Counted from the stretch's first letter, positions 1-8,425 are shown. The stretch is DNA of 16,250 bases from Ga0077536 sp043744805 (GCA_043744805.1 JAYTTZ010000288.1:1-16250); one strand, 5' to 3'. Numbers and translations: made by a program. Notes: generated by a model not told the origin, from the letters alone.

Positions 1-86
1 TCAAGGGCTGGGCGCACAGCGCGCACGTCACCTTGCGTCGCGGCGAGCGTTCGCGCCTGGCCGACTTCGCGTCGGAAGTGCTGTAA
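1..86 (+). CDS. 3' end of an unidentified protein (partial)
   Basis: An open frame starting at base 3 runs 27 codons to a TAA at 84-86 and reads KGWAHSAHVTLRRGERSRLA followed by DFASEVL. The gene begins outside the window. The tail is too short to assign a family; it is rich in Arg and ends in a short hydrophobic stretch, as many cytoplasmic enzymes and regulators do. It is called coding only because the frame is open to the window edge, has GC-rich third positions, and stops just before a repeat-filled intergenic region. It could be chance. Confidence 0.4.
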   Translation, partial: KGWAHSAHVTLRRGERSRLADFASEVL

Positions 87-109
87 TACACCGTTTCCAT
101 CACTTGTCA

Positions 110-300
110 TCCCGAATGCCCCCCAAGGGGACTTCCTTCGGGGCGCACTGAGGGATCTGCGGTCGCTGACAAAACAAGCAGATCCCTCCCCCAGCTTTCG
201 CTGGGGCTAACAGGCTGTTGAAAATCTCCCTCGCCGATGCTTGTTTTGCTAGGGAACATCTGAACAAGTCGTCACCCCAGCGAAAGCTGGGGTCCATTGA
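110..300. repeat. REP-like block of nested inverted repeats
   Basis: No convincing gene is seen between 87 and 433; this block fills much of it. Visible dyads are: CCCCAAGG (about 121-128) against CCTTCGGGG (about 134-142), imperfect; GAGGGATCTGC (150-160) against GCAGATCCCTC (178-188), perfect 11-bp arms; CAAAACAAGC (170-179) against GCTTGTTTTG (240-249), perfect; and two 18-bp hairpins, 189-206 (CCCCAGC-TTTC-GCTGGGG) and 275-292 (CCCCAGC-GAAA-GCTGGGG), which are exact reverse complements of each other. This is the look of intergenic REP/BIME-type repeats. No T-run follows either hairpin, so neither is a standard intrinsic terminator, although folding could still protect the 3' ends of the flanking transcripts. 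Bases 301-433 show nothing recognisable. Confidence 0.7.
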
Positions 301-433
301 TCCAGGCTGCCATGCGCTTCAGCTTCGCGCGATAGCCGCTGCTTGGAGAAATGGTTTCGACGGATCACACCGCTGCTTGGGTCCGTGGCGAGGTTCCGCG
401 CATGCAAGAGCCAAAGTCAGACGACTTGTTTTA

Positions 434-1729
434 TCAAACCGTTTCCTTCGCTTTTCTCATGTCACTTTCAACATGACGCTCTGTCATAAACCACATCCAA
501 CTGGCAACGAATCCAAATAGACCAGCCAAGGCAATGCCCAGGGCCAGCCCCTTGTAACCGCCGCCGAAAGCATCGGAGATGGCGCCCACCAGAAGAGGAC
601 CCCACACTCCGCCCAAGAGATACAAGGCGAGCGTGGCGGCGCCCCACGACAACCCTTTCAGCTTGGCGGGAACGACATCCTGCGTCGTCGCCGCCACCGC
701 CGGCAAAGCCATGCCGACGAAGATGCTGTGCAGGGGCATCATCAAGGCGCAGAAGATCATCAGGTTTTTGTTGCTGGTGTCGAAAGCAGCCAGCACCACC
801 AGCAGCAGGAATACCGAGGCGATGGAGATGCTCACCGCAGCCAGACGCATGCGGCCGCCCGGTCTTTTTTTCTGCCAGCGATCCGCGAGGATGCCACCCA
901 GGATCGGGCCGCCAAGACCGATGATGGTCACTACGCCCATAATCAGGCCGGCCTTGTCTTCCTTGATGTCATAGGCCCGCATCAGCAGCGACGGGAACCA
1001 GGTGCCTACGGAGATCTGCAGGATGGCGTACATGCCCAGCCCGACGTACAGCCAGCGCAAGGTGGGTATTTTCCACAGCTGCTTCAAATTGCTGAGCAGG
1101 GAGTCGTGGACGAAGTCCGACCCGTCCGCCTTTTTCAGGCGGTAGTCCTGCATGAAAAATGCCAGGATGCCCAGGATGACTCCGGGAATGGCGAAGACAT
1201 AAAAAGGTGTGCGCCAGCCGCCGAAATTCGCCGAGAGATAGCCACCTCCCATGACACCGACAATGACGCCCACGGTGATGAACATATTGAAGATGCCGAG
1301 CTTCTGGCTTCTTTTTTCTTCCGGATAGGAGGCCGAGACAAGCGCCGTGCCGCCAGGCGCGAAGCCCGCTTCGCCCGCGCCAACGCCGAGGCGGGCAAAC
1401 AGCAAGGAGGCCAGTCCGCCGACGAATCCTGTAGCCAGCGTAAAGATGCTCCAGACAATCGCCATCAGGCCGATCGTTTTCTTCCTGCTCCAGACATCGA
1501 CCATATGGGCAGCCGGCAGGGTGCAAAGTATGATGCCGACGAAAAATGCAGAGCTGACAAGACCGACCTGCACGTCAGTCAGGCCCAGGTCCATCTTCAT
1601 CGGTTGCAGGACCACCGACATGACCTGCCAATCCGCATACCTCACTGCATAAAGCAGGGAACAAACAGTCAATACGTAGGTTGCCCTGGGGCCGCCTATC
1701 TTGAACTGATCCGATTCTTGTATCTTCAT
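434..1729 (-). CDS. MFS transporter, spinster-like, 431 aa
   Basis: This is a twelve-helix major facilitator superfamily permease of the inner membrane, of normal family length. Visible signatures are the loop 2-3 motif-A region (AAHMVDVWSRKKTIG, about residues 73-87), a Gly/Ala-rich helix 4 segment (ARLGVGAGEAGFAPGG), and a second motif-A-like loop after helix 8 (GGILADRWQKKRPGGRMRL). The helices are strongly hydrophobic and the C-terminus is charged and cytoplasmic. The overall pattern fits spinster-like MFS members often found in catabolic clusters for organic acids or aromatics, so import of the acid degraded by the neighbouring enzymes is a reasonable inference; the substrate cannot be read from the sequence. 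The ATG lies only 10 bp from the end of an insertion-sequence remnant, and no good Shine-Dalgarno is seen, so expression may be altered or the original leader lost. Confidence 0.9.
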   Translation of the reverse strand: MKIQESDQFKIGGPRATYVLTVCSLLYAVRYADWQVMSVVLQPMKMDLGLTDVQVGLVSSAFFVGIILCTLPAAHMVDVWSRKKTIGLMAIVWSIFTLATGFVGGLASLLFARLGVGAGEAGFAPGGTALVSASYPEEKRSQKLGIFNMFITVGVIVGVMGGGYLSANFGGWRTPFYVFAIPGVILGILAFFMQDYRLKKADGSDFVHDSLLSNLKQLWKIPTLRWLYVGLGMYAILQISVGTWFPSLLMRAYDIKEDKAGLIMGVVTIIGLGGPILGGILADRWQKKRPGGRMRLAAVSISIASVFLLLVVLAAFDTSNKNLMIFCALMMPLHSIFVGMALPAVAATTQDVVPAKLKGLSWGAATLALYLLGGVWGPLLVGAISDAFGGGYKGLALGIALAGLFGFVASWMWFMTERHVESDMRKAKETV

Positions 1730-1739
1730 TAGTTGTGCC

Positions 1740-1757
1740 CAGTAGTGTCCGGTTAAA
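1740..1757. repeat. Terminal inverted repeat of the decayed IS4-family relic
   Basis: CAGTAGTGTCCGGTTAAA differs at only three positions from the left end of the intact element (1829-1846). It marks the outer boundary of the relic, 10 bp upstream of the MFS start codon. The opposite end of the relic has been lost. Confidence 0.75.
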
Positions 1758-1819
1758 GATCGAACAAGATCAATTGGTTAGCGGCGATGGGTGAATTGGG
1801 CTGTGATCGATCGGTCTGC

Positions 1820-1828
1820 AAGGCGCAT
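1820..1828. repeat. Target site duplication, left copy (AAGGCGCAT)
   Basis: AAGGCGCAT at 1820-1828 recurs exactly at 3151-3159, directly flanking the perfect terminal repeats of the intact IS. Nine base pairs is within the duplication size known for IS4-family elements. The target was the 3' part of the older IS relic: removing the IS and one copy rejoins the relic's coding frame (...ELSCALADRS...). Confidence 0.92.
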
Positions 1829-1847
1829 CACTGCTGTCCGGTTAAAT
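1829..1847. repeat. IS left terminal inverted repeat
   Basis: CACTGCTGTCCGGTTAAAT is the exact reverse complement of bases 3132-3150. The match stops at base 20 of the element. Confidence 0.92.
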
Positions 1848-1934
1848 GAAAGGTTGAATCTCTGAGAGCCATGTCTTATGCGGATTTCCGAGCGATGAAG
1901 GGTGGTGTCGATTTGAACGGCGATTGCCAATTCT

Positions 1935-1967
1935 GGCAGTCTCACGGGCTTTCGCTCGGAGACTGCC
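1935..1967 (+). promoter_or_regulatory. Hairpin sequestering the transposase ribosome binding site
   Basis: GGCAGTCTC (1935-1943) and GAGACTGCC (1959-1967) form a perfect 9-bp stem, with further partial pairing inside the loop (GGGC with GCTC). The GGAG Shine-Dalgarno (1958-1961) lies in the 3' arm and the ATG at 1968 follows immediately. IS10 and IS50 of the same family are known to use this arrangement so that read-through transcripts from outside cannot be translated, whereas transcripts starting inside the stem can. The structure is seen; its function here is inferred. Confidence 0.65.
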
Positions 1968-3137
1968 ATGAACACCGGCAAGACACTGTTCGCTCAGCTC
2001 ATGGATTTTCTGCCATGGACGACCTTTGCTCGGTACGTCAATCATTACGGTGGAGACAAGGGTGTTCGCACGCTGACGTGTGCCGAGCAGTTTCGGGTTA
2101 TGGCCTTCGCCCAATTGACCTACCGCGAGAGCCTGCGCGACATCGAGGTGTGTCTGTCGGCCCAAGACGCCAAGCTCTACCACATGGGTTTTCGCGAGCC
2201 GATCCGGCGTTCGACGCTGGCCGATGCCAACGAGATGCGCGACTGGCGCATCCACGCCGACTTCGCTCAGCGCCTGATCAGTCAGGCCAGAGCACTCTAT
2301 GCCAGCGAGGACCTGGGGCTGGACTTGTCGAACACCGTCTATGCATTGGACTCCACGACCATCGATCTGTGTTTGTCGGTCTTTCCCTGGGCACATTTCC
2401 GTTCGACCAAGGCGGCGGTGAAGATGCACACGCTGCTCGACCTGAAGGGCAGTATTCCCGGCTTCATCCACGTCTCCGATGGGAAGCTTCACGACGTCCA
2501 TGCACTCGATCTGCTGGTGCCGGAGCCCGGTGCCATCTATGTCATGGATCGCGGCTACGTCGATTTCGGACGGCTCCACATTCTGCACTTGGCAGGGGCT
2601 TTCTTCGTCACGCGAACCAAGTCGAACATGGATTTCCATCGCGTCTATTCGGCGCCGACCGATCGCTCGACTGGCATCATTTGCGATCAGACGATTGCAC
2701 TCGACGGCTTCTACACGAAGCAGGACTACCCCTCGCATCTGCGCCGTGTTCGATTCAAAGACCCCGGGACCGGCAAGACGCTCGTCTTCCTCACCAACCA
2801 GATGACTTTGCCAGCGGCTACCATCTGCGCGCTCTACAAGAACCGCTGGCAGGTGGAATTGTTCTTCAAGTGGATCAAGCAGCATCTTCGGATCAAGCGT
2901 TTCTTCGGTACATCAGAGAATGCGGTCAAGACACAAATCTGGATCGCGGTGTCGGTCTATGTGCTCGTCGCCATCGTCAAAAAGAAGCTCGGCCTCGACG
3001 CCTCGCTCTACACTTTGCTACAGATTTTGTCGGTCACCCTTTTCGAGAAAATGCCCTTGCAGCAAGCCTTTCCAACTGCCGAGTACATCCCACCAGAGGG
3101 TTGGCCGCGCAACCAACTGAATCTATTCACGATTTAA
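1968..3137 (+). CDS. IS4-family DDE transposase, 389 aa
   Basis: The protein cuts and rejoins the element's ends. An N-terminal DNA-binding region (residues 1-90) is followed by the DDE catalytic fold. The first Asp is D128 in YALDSTTIDL, the second is D194 in YVMDRGYVDF, and the Glu is E297 in a complete YREK signature (Y290, R293, E297, K304). Length is normal for IS4 transposases and no frameshift is present. The start follows GGAG with 6-bp spacing, and that site is folded into the hairpin described separately. The stop codon lies inside the right terminal repeat. The ending NQLNLFTI is typical of the subgroup and recurs in the relic. Confidence 0.95.
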   Translation: MNTGKTLFAQLMDFLPWTTFARYVNHYGGDKGVRTLTCAEQFRVMAFAQLTYRESLRDIEVCLSAQDAKLYHMGFREPIRRSTLADANEMRDWRIHADFAQRLISQARALYASEDLGLDLSNTVYALDSTTIDLCLSVFPWAHFRSTKAAVKMHTLLDLKGSIPGFIHVSDGKLHDVHALDLLVPEPGAIYVMDRGYVDFGRLHILHLAGAFFVTRTKSNMDFHRVYSAPTDRSTGIICDQTIALDGFYTKQDYPSHLRRVRFKDPGTGKTLVFLTNQMTLPAATICALYKNRWQVELFFKWIKQHLRIKRFFGTSENAVKTQIWIAVSVYVLVAIVKKKLGLDASLYTLLQILSVTLFEKMPLQQAFPTAEYIPPEGWPRNQLNLFTI

Positions 3138-3150
3138 CCGGACAGCAGTG
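3132..3150. repeat. IS right terminal inverted repeat
   Basis: ATTTAACCGGACAGCAGTG is the exact reverse complement of 1829-1847. It overlaps the last codons of the transposase. Confidence 0.92.
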
Positions 3151-3159
3151 AAGGCGCAT
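3151..3159. repeat. Target site duplication, right copy (AAGGCGCAT)
   Basis: This is an exact copy of 1820-1828, abutting the right terminal repeat of the IS. Confidence 0.92.
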
Positions 3160-3428
3160 GAAAGCTCGGTTTTCTCGAAAGCCGAGACCGACAATATCTG
3201 TAGGCAGGCCGTTGGGACCGAGTACACGCGCCGCGCATCCATGCCCCTATTGGTGTGGGTGACGAAGAACGCACCGGCCTGATGCATCGCGTACAAGCGC
3301 TTGAAGTCCACGTAACCTCGGTCCATCACGTAGAAGGCACCGGCTTCCACGGGCAGGATGTCCAGCACATTGACGTCGTTCAGTTTGTTTCGCTTGCGAT
3401 CAGGAATGGTGTGGCCACACGGCGCCAT
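3151..3428 (-). pseudogene. Decayed IS4-family transposase fragment
   Basis: Minus-strand reading gives KLNDVNVLDILPVEAGAF, then YVMDRGYVDFKRLY and GMDARRVYSVPT, aligning with residues about 173-231 of the intact transposase. It then jumps to LQILSVSAFEK, equivalent to residues 351-361. About 120 codons, including the catalytic Glu region, are gone, so the joint is an internal deletion. The first part of the gene (about 170 codons) and the far terminal repeat are also missing. The frame continues across the younger insertion into 1740-1828. The fragment abuts the stop codon of the acyl-CoA synthetase, whose C-terminus still looks complete. Confidence 0.85.
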
Positions 3429-5075
3429 CTATGGCGAGGCGGCGAATTCCTTTTCCTGCAATGCACGCCATTGCACCTTGCCGGTGGCGCTCTTGGGCAG
3501 GCTGTCGAGGAACTCGACCACGTGCGGCACCTTGTAGGTGGCCATTTGCCCTCGTGCCCAAGCGATGAGCGCGTCTTCGTCCAGCGCATGGCCTGGCCGC
3601 CGCACCACAAAGGCCTTCACGCTCTCGCCGCGGTGCGGGTCGCGAAAACCTATCACGCACGCCTCGAGCACCGCGGGGTGCGCGTACAGGAAGGCTTCGA
3701 CCTCGGCTGGCCAGATCTTGTAGCCGGAGGCATTGATCATCCGCTTGAGGCGGTCGACCATGAAGAAATAGCCTTCGTCATCGACATAGCCCAGATCGCC
3801 GGTGCGGAAGTAGCGTCGCCCATCGACCTGTACGAAGGCCAGCGCAGTCGCCTGCGGGTTGCCGTGGTAGCCGAGGAACACCTGCGGCCCATCGACCAAA
3901 ATTTCCCCCACGCTGCCGACGGACAACTCCGCCATCGTCGCCGGATCGACCACGATCGCCTCCGTGTCGAAGATAGGAATGCCCAGGCACTGCGGTTTGG
4001 GACGATGGGTCGGGTTGATGTGGGTCGGCGCTATCGTCTCCGACAGACCGTAGCCCTCGACATAGTCGATGCCCCACAACGATCGGATGCGCTCGGCCAC
4101 GGCCTTGGGCATGGCCGCACCGCCACCGGTCAGCATGTGCAGCGAGGACAGGTCGCGTTCGCCCAGGTCGGGCTGGTTGAGGAAGTCGAACAGCATGGTC
4201 GGGATCGCCGTCCATGCGGTCACGCGATGGCGTTCGATCAGCATCGCAGCGCAGCGTTTGTCCCAGCGGGTCATGATCACGATACTGCTGCCCCCGTACA
4301 GCGGGGTGTTGAGGCAGTTCTGCATGCCGGTGACGTGGAACATCGGCAGCGCAGCGAGAACCACGCTGTCCTTCGGCGCCAGGCACCATTCCGCGCCCGC
4401 GACGGCGGTGTGCATCACGCTGCGATGGGTGTGCAGGCAGCCCTTGGGTGTTCCGGTGGTGCCCGACGTGTACGGCAGCACCGCAAGATCATCCGGGCCG
4501 GCGAGGTGCGGGCCGGGTTCGCAGCCTTCATCGAGTACGTCACGCCACGTGATGGCTCCCGTCGTTTCGATCGCCGGGGCGGTGACTATATCGGGGACGG
4601 GCAGGTCGGTGTCCGGGTCAATGTAGTCGGAGTACGTCGCGACGATGCCATGGGCCAGGTCGCCACCCAGCAACGGAGCGATGTTCTCGGTCAACTCCTG
4701 CCCGAAGATCGCGACCTTGCTGCCGCTGTCGCGGACGATGTGGGCGACTTCTTGCTGCCTGTTCATGGTATTCAGCGGCACTACCACCGCCTCCGCGCGC
4801 AGGATGGCGTACATAGCAATCACGAATTGCGGGCTGTTCTGCAGATACAGCGCCACACGATCGCCACGGCCTACACCGCAGCGCGTCTGCAGGTAACCGG
4901 CAAGCGCGTCGACTTGTTGTTTCAGCGAGGCGTAAGACAACTCGCCACCGTAGTAGAGCGTCGCAGGCCGCAGCGGATAGCGATGTGCCGAGACTTCGAG
5001 ATTGTAGTAAAGCGAGGTCTGCGGCAGTTCCAGATGCAACGGCAGGCCTGGCGGCCAGTTACTCAGATTCATCAT
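3429..5075 (-). CDS. AMP-forming acyl-CoA synthetase, 548 aa
   Basis: This enzyme activates a carboxylic acid to its CoA thioester using ATP in two steps through an acyl-adenylate; it is probably cytoplasmic. The ATP-binding loop YTSGTTGTPKG is at residues 202-212. YGLSETI lies mid-protein, the hinge segment TGDLGYVDDEGYF precedes VDRLKRMINASGYKIWPAEV, and the catalytic Lys is K533 in PKSATGKVQWR. Length and motif order match fatty-acyl/aryl-CoA ligases. A strong Shine-Dalgarno (GGGAGGGGGGAA) precedes two consecutive ATG codons at 5073-5075 and 5070-5072; the outer is used here. It lies 51 bp after the MDR gene in the same operon. The acid cannot be read from the sequence. In the P. putida levulinate cluster the equivalent role is LvaE, which makes this a natural first enzyme for a hydroxy- or keto-acid pathway. 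Confidence 0.93.
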   Translation of the reverse strand: MMNLSNWPPGLPLHLELPQTSLYYNLEVSAHRYPLRPATLYYGGELSYASLKQQVDALAGYLQTRCGVGRGDRVALYLQNSPQFVIAMYAILRAEAVVVPLNTMNRQQEVAHIVRDSGSKVAIFGQELTENIAPLLGGDLAHGIVATYSDYIDPDTDLPVPDIVTAPAIETTGAITWRDVLDEGCEPGPHLAGPDDLAVLPYTSGTTGTPKGCLHTHRSVMHTAVAGAEWCLAPKDSVVLAALPMFHVTGMQNCLNTPLYGGSSIVIMTRWDKRCAAMLIERHRVTAWTAIPTMLFDFLNQPDLGERDLSSLHMLTGGGAAMPKAVAERIRSLWGIDYVEGYGLSETIAPTHINPTHRPKPQCLGIPIFDTEAIVVDPATMAELSVGSVGEILVDGPQVFLGYHGNPQATALAFVQVDGRRYFRTGDLGYVDDEGYFFMVDRLKRMINASGYKIWPAEVEAFLYAHPAVLEACVIGFRDPHRGESVKAFVVRRPGHALDEDALIAWARGQMATYKVPHVVEFLDSLPKSATGKVQWRALQEKEFAASP

Positions 5076-5126
5076 CGGCGTTCCCCCCTCCCAAGGATGC
5101 GCACAGTTTCAAAATGTGGAAGCGGT

Positions 5127-6122
5127 TCAGTCGATCTGCTGGGGCAGCACTACCAGTTTGCCGATCGCCTGGCGGGCGAGCAGGGCATCCAGCGCCAGCG
5201 GCGCCTGGGACAGCGGGTAACGCCTGGAGATCAGCGGATCAATGTTGTGTTCGCGCAACCAGGAGAACAGCAGTGCCATGTTCTCCGCATTCAATTTGGG
5301 TTCGCGGCGCACGAACTCGCCCCAGAACACGCCCACCAGTGAACTACCCTTCAACAGCAGCAGGTTGGTGGCAATCTTCGGAATCTCGCCCGCTGCGAAG
5401 CCCACGACGAGGTAACGGCCGTGCCAGCCGACGCTGCGCAATGCAGGTTCCGCGAATTCGCCACCCACCGGGTCGTAGACGATGTCGACACCCCGTCCCT
5501 CGGTCAGCGCCTTGACCCGCTCGCGCACGTCTTCTCGGCTGTAGTCGATGGTCTCGTCGGCACCACGTTCGCGTGCGGCCGCCAGCTTGTCCGCGCTGGA
5601 AGCGGCGGCGATCACGCGCAAGCCCATCAACTTGCCAATTTCCACCGCTGCCAGGCCGACGCCGCCACCCGCCCCCAGCACCAGCAGGGTTTCGCCGTCC
5701 TGGGCGCGCGCGCGATCCTTCAAGGCGTGCAGCGAGGTGCCGTAGGTCAGCACGAAACTGCCGGCCCGTTCCAGGTCCTCGTCGCTGATGTCACTTGGCA
5801 AGGGGATCAGGTGGGCCGCATCGACCAAGGCTTCCTGTGCATAGGCGCCATGGGTGGCGATACCGACGACCTTGTCGCCCACAGCCATCCCTTTCACTTC
5901 GTTGCCGAGCGCGATGATCTCCCCCGACAACTCACCCCCGGGCGAGAACGGAAGCTCGGGCCTGAACTGGTACTTGCCCGCCACGATCAATGCGTCCGGA
6001 AAGTTCACCGCCGCCACCCGCACACGCACCAGCACCTGTTTTGGTCCGGGAGCGGGCGATGGTAGTTCGCGCAATTGCAATGAGGAAGGTGGTCCCCATG
6101 TTTCGCATACGATGGCTTTCAT
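5127..6122 (-). CDS. NADPH:quinone oxidoreductase-like MDR protein, 331 aa
   Basis: A medium-chain dehydrogenase/reductase of the zinc-free quinone oxidoreductase group. The N-terminal GroES-like domain covers about residues 1-120 (VRVAAVNFPDALIVAGKYQ, then PGGELSGEI). The Rossmann domain carries GAGGGVG at 150-156 and the DPVGGEFAEPALR segment typical of the group. The structural-zinc cysteine lobe is absent. Members reduce enones, quinones or enoyl thioesters with NADPH; in this operon a role on an unsaturated or keto acyl intermediate is plausible but unproven. The start is supported by AGGAG five bases before the ATG. It lies 39 bp after the IclR gene and 51 bp before the synthetase, consistent with one transcript. 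Confidence 0.9.
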   Translation of the reverse strand: MKAIVCETWGPPSSLQLRELPSPAPGPKQVLVRVRVAAVNFPDALIVAGKYQFRPELPFSPGGELSGEIIALGNEVKGMAVGDKVVGIATHGAYAQEALVDAAHLIPLPSDISDEDLERAGSFVLTYGTSLHALKDRARAQDGETLLVLGAGGGVGLAAVEIGKLMGLRVIAAASSADKLAAARERGADETIDYSREDVRERVKALTEGRGVDIVYDPVGGEFAEPALRSVGWHGRYLVVGFAAGEIPKIATNLLLLKGSSLVGVFWGEFVRREPKLNAENMALLFSWLREHNIDPLISRRYPLSQAPLALDALLARQAIGKLVVLPQQID

Positions 6123-6161
6123 GTGGCTCCTGTCTGGAATCGATGGGATGGGGCGGACAGG

Positions 6162-6996
6162 TCAGAAACGCCCGCCGGTGAGCTCGAACACGCTGTTCCT
6201 GAGCGCCACCAGCTTCGGCCCGAAGTCATGGATGAGTTTTTCCCGGGCCATCACCGAGACGCGCCCGCTGCAGTTGAAGGCCAGGATACGGTTGCGGTCA
6301 GCCGACACCATCGGCACGCCCACCGCGAAGACATCCGGGTTCCAGTCGCCCAGCGAGAAGCAGAAGCCGTAGTTCTCGTAGTCCTGTCGCGCACGCAGGA
6401 TGCCGGCGCGGATCTTCGGCCAATGACTCGGTTCGCATTCCTCTTCCAGTTCGGCCAGGTGCTGGTCGAAGAAGGGCTGCGGACGGGCGGCGAGGTCGGC
6501 ACGTCCCAGCGCCGTGGAGCCATGCGGCACGCGCGCGCCCGGCTCGAGCTTGAGGTGGAAGGTGGGGTCGCCCTGGCAGACCTCCAGCACCACCATGCGT
6601 CGGCCGTCGGCAGCGCCCAGCATCACTGCCGCCTGGGTGTAGTCGGCGAGTTCGCGCATCAGCGGGCGCGCTATAGATATCACGTCGTGGCTCTTCATGA
6701 AGGCATGACTGAGCGACAGCACCGCCGTGCCCAAGGAATACTTCTCAAGATGAGACGAGTACTCGAGGTACCCGAGGGCCGACAGGGTGAACGTCATCCG
6801 CGACACGGTCGGCTTCGGCAGCTCAGTGCGGCGCACGATGTCCTGGTTGCCCAGGTATTGCTCGCCATGTTCGAAGCAGCGCAGGATCGAGAACGCCCGC
6901 GCGACCGAACTGACGAACTGCGGATGGTCCTCGTCAATGGACTGGATGAAGGTGTCGGCGTTGCGTCTTGGATTTCCCATGTCTGGTTGCGTGCTG

Positions 6997-7016
<20 letters not shown>
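6162..7016 (-). CDS. IclR-family transcriptional regulator, 284 aa
   Basis: The winged helix-turn-helix domain covers about residues 34-100 (FVSSVARAFSILRCF, then LPKPTVSRMTFTLSALGYLE). The C-terminal effector domain follows (IARPLMRELADYTQAAVMLGA, then MVVLEVCQGD and an FSLGDWNPDVFAVGVPM segment). IclR proteins bind short palindromes as dimers or tetramers and sense small catabolic metabolites. It sits second in the minus-strand operon and most likely controls both that operon and the divergent one through the dyads at 8269-8463, which would make it autoregulated. The start is uncertain: ATG at 7016 overlaps the dehydrogenase gene by 20 bp, with only a weak GAAGAAG upstream; ATG at 6980 (MGNPRRNADTF) is a close alternative, also without a clear Shine-Dalgarno. 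Confidence 0.9.
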
Positions 7017-8235
<1,219 letters not shown>

Positions 8236-8268
8236 CAAGACGCCTTGTGTCTACGGGCTGGCGTTCAT

Positions 8269-8285
8269 GTTTCATCATATGAAAC
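8269..8285. promoter_or_regulatory. Candidate IclR operator O1
   Basis: GTTTCAT-CAT-ATGAAAC is a perfect 7-bp dyad with a 3-bp spacer. It matches operator O4 (8447-8463) at 13 of 17 positions, all four differences being transitions that keep the symmetry. It lies just downstream of the predicted minus-strand transcription start, a position suited to repression. Confidence 0.7.
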
Positions 8286-8288
8286 TCT

Positions 8289-8305
8289 GTTCCGCCATTT
8301 CGTGG
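8289..8305. promoter_or_regulatory. Candidate degenerate operator O2, tandem to O1
   Basis: GTTCCGCCAT matches the left half of O4 at 9 of 10 bases, but the right half is degenerate. Its centre is 20 bp (two helical turns) from the centre of O1, the same spacing as the pair on the other side, which is the reason it is listed. Confidence 0.4.
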
Positions 8306-8307
8306 GG

Positions 8308-8336
8308 ATGATAGGCCGCTGCACTCCTGTGTGCAA
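8308..8336 (-). promoter_or_regulatory. Candidate sigma-70 promoter for the minus-strand operon
   Basis: On the minus strand, TTGCAC (8331-8336) and TATCAT (8308-8313, 5 of 6 to TATAAT) are separated by exactly 17 bp. Operators O2 and O1 follow directly downstream. It would serve the dehydrogenase, regulator, MDR and synthetase genes. Confidence 0.55.
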
Positions 8337-8396
8337 GCGACTATGGCGCTGTGATTTTATGTTGCTTTGCAGCAATGAAAACCCATTGCAGGCGTC

Positions 8397-8425
8397 TTGT
8401 ACGGCCGGCGCAAGTCGGATAGAGT
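8397..8425 (+). promoter_or_regulatory. Candidate sigma-70 promoter for the plus-strand operon
   Basis: TTGTAC (8397-8402) and TAGAGT (8420-8425) are separated by 17 bp, mirroring the minus-strand promoter; the -10 is weaker (4 of 6). Operator O3 begins at the next base, so a bound regulator would cover the start site. Confidence 0.45.

Larger units (their letters stand above)
1740..1828 (-). pseudogene. IS4-family relic, 3' end of transposase plus terminal repeat
   Basis: Read on the minus strand, this piece ends with SPIAANQLILFDL and a stop at 1753-1755, matching the NQLNLFTI ending of the intact transposase nearby. It continues into CAGTAGTGTCCGGTTAAA (plus strand 1740-1757), which matches 15 of 18 bases of the intact element's terminal repeat. 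This is therefore the outer end of an older related element. The reading frame coming from the other half (3151-3428) hits TAA at 1778-1780 unless one base is shifted near GCCCAATTC, so the relic carries a frameshift as well as its deletions. The intact IS interrupts it between 1828 and 3151. Confidence 0.8.
1829..3150 (+). mobile_element. Intact IS4-family insertion sequence, 1,322 bp
   Basis: The element has one full-length DDE transposase gene, 19-bp perfect terminal inverted repeats (1829-1847 and 3132-3150) and a 9-bp direct repeat on each side. Size, single open frame and the Y-(2)-R-(3)-E-(6)-K signature place it in the IS4 family. Perfect ends, an undamaged transposase and an exact target duplication indicate a fairly recent, probably active insertion. 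It landed in an older relative and lies between the acyl-CoA synthetase and the MFS transporter. I do not assign a named IS. Confidence 0.93.

Noticed and set aside
189..292. Hairpins as intrinsic terminators for the flanking genes
   Set aside because: The stems are strong, but neither is followed by a T-run on either strand.
100..297. Small minus-strand open frame (MDPSFRWGDD...)
   Set aside because: It is composed almost entirely of the REP-like repeats. Such frames are often annotated as hypothetical proteins in repeat-rich genomes, but no start signal or domain supports it.
1740..1790. Outward promoter at the relic end driving the MFS gene
   Set aside because: TTGTTC followed 17 bp later by TACTGG is a poor -10 match; no better pair was found.
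1842..2885. Minus-strand open frame of 347 codons inside the IS
   Set aside because: It is antisense to an intact transposase with a full DDE/YREK signature and has no recognisable domain.
3255..5342. Long plus-strand open frame of about 695 codons opposite the acyl-CoA synthetase
   Set aside because: The minus-strand synthetase has complete family motifs, correct length and a strong ribosome site. The plus-strand frame is His/Arg/Asp-rich with no recognisable motif and runs across the synthetase/MDR gene boundary and into the IS relic, as antisense shadows do in GC-rich DNA.
8350..8375. Possible CRP/Clp site (TGTGA half) and the TTGCT-TTGC-AGCAA dyad between the two promoters
   Set aside because: Only one CRP half-site matches; the second half is GTTGC instead of TCACA. 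The 5-bp dyad is short enough to arise by chance. Its central position between the promoters is worth remembering but does not support a call.
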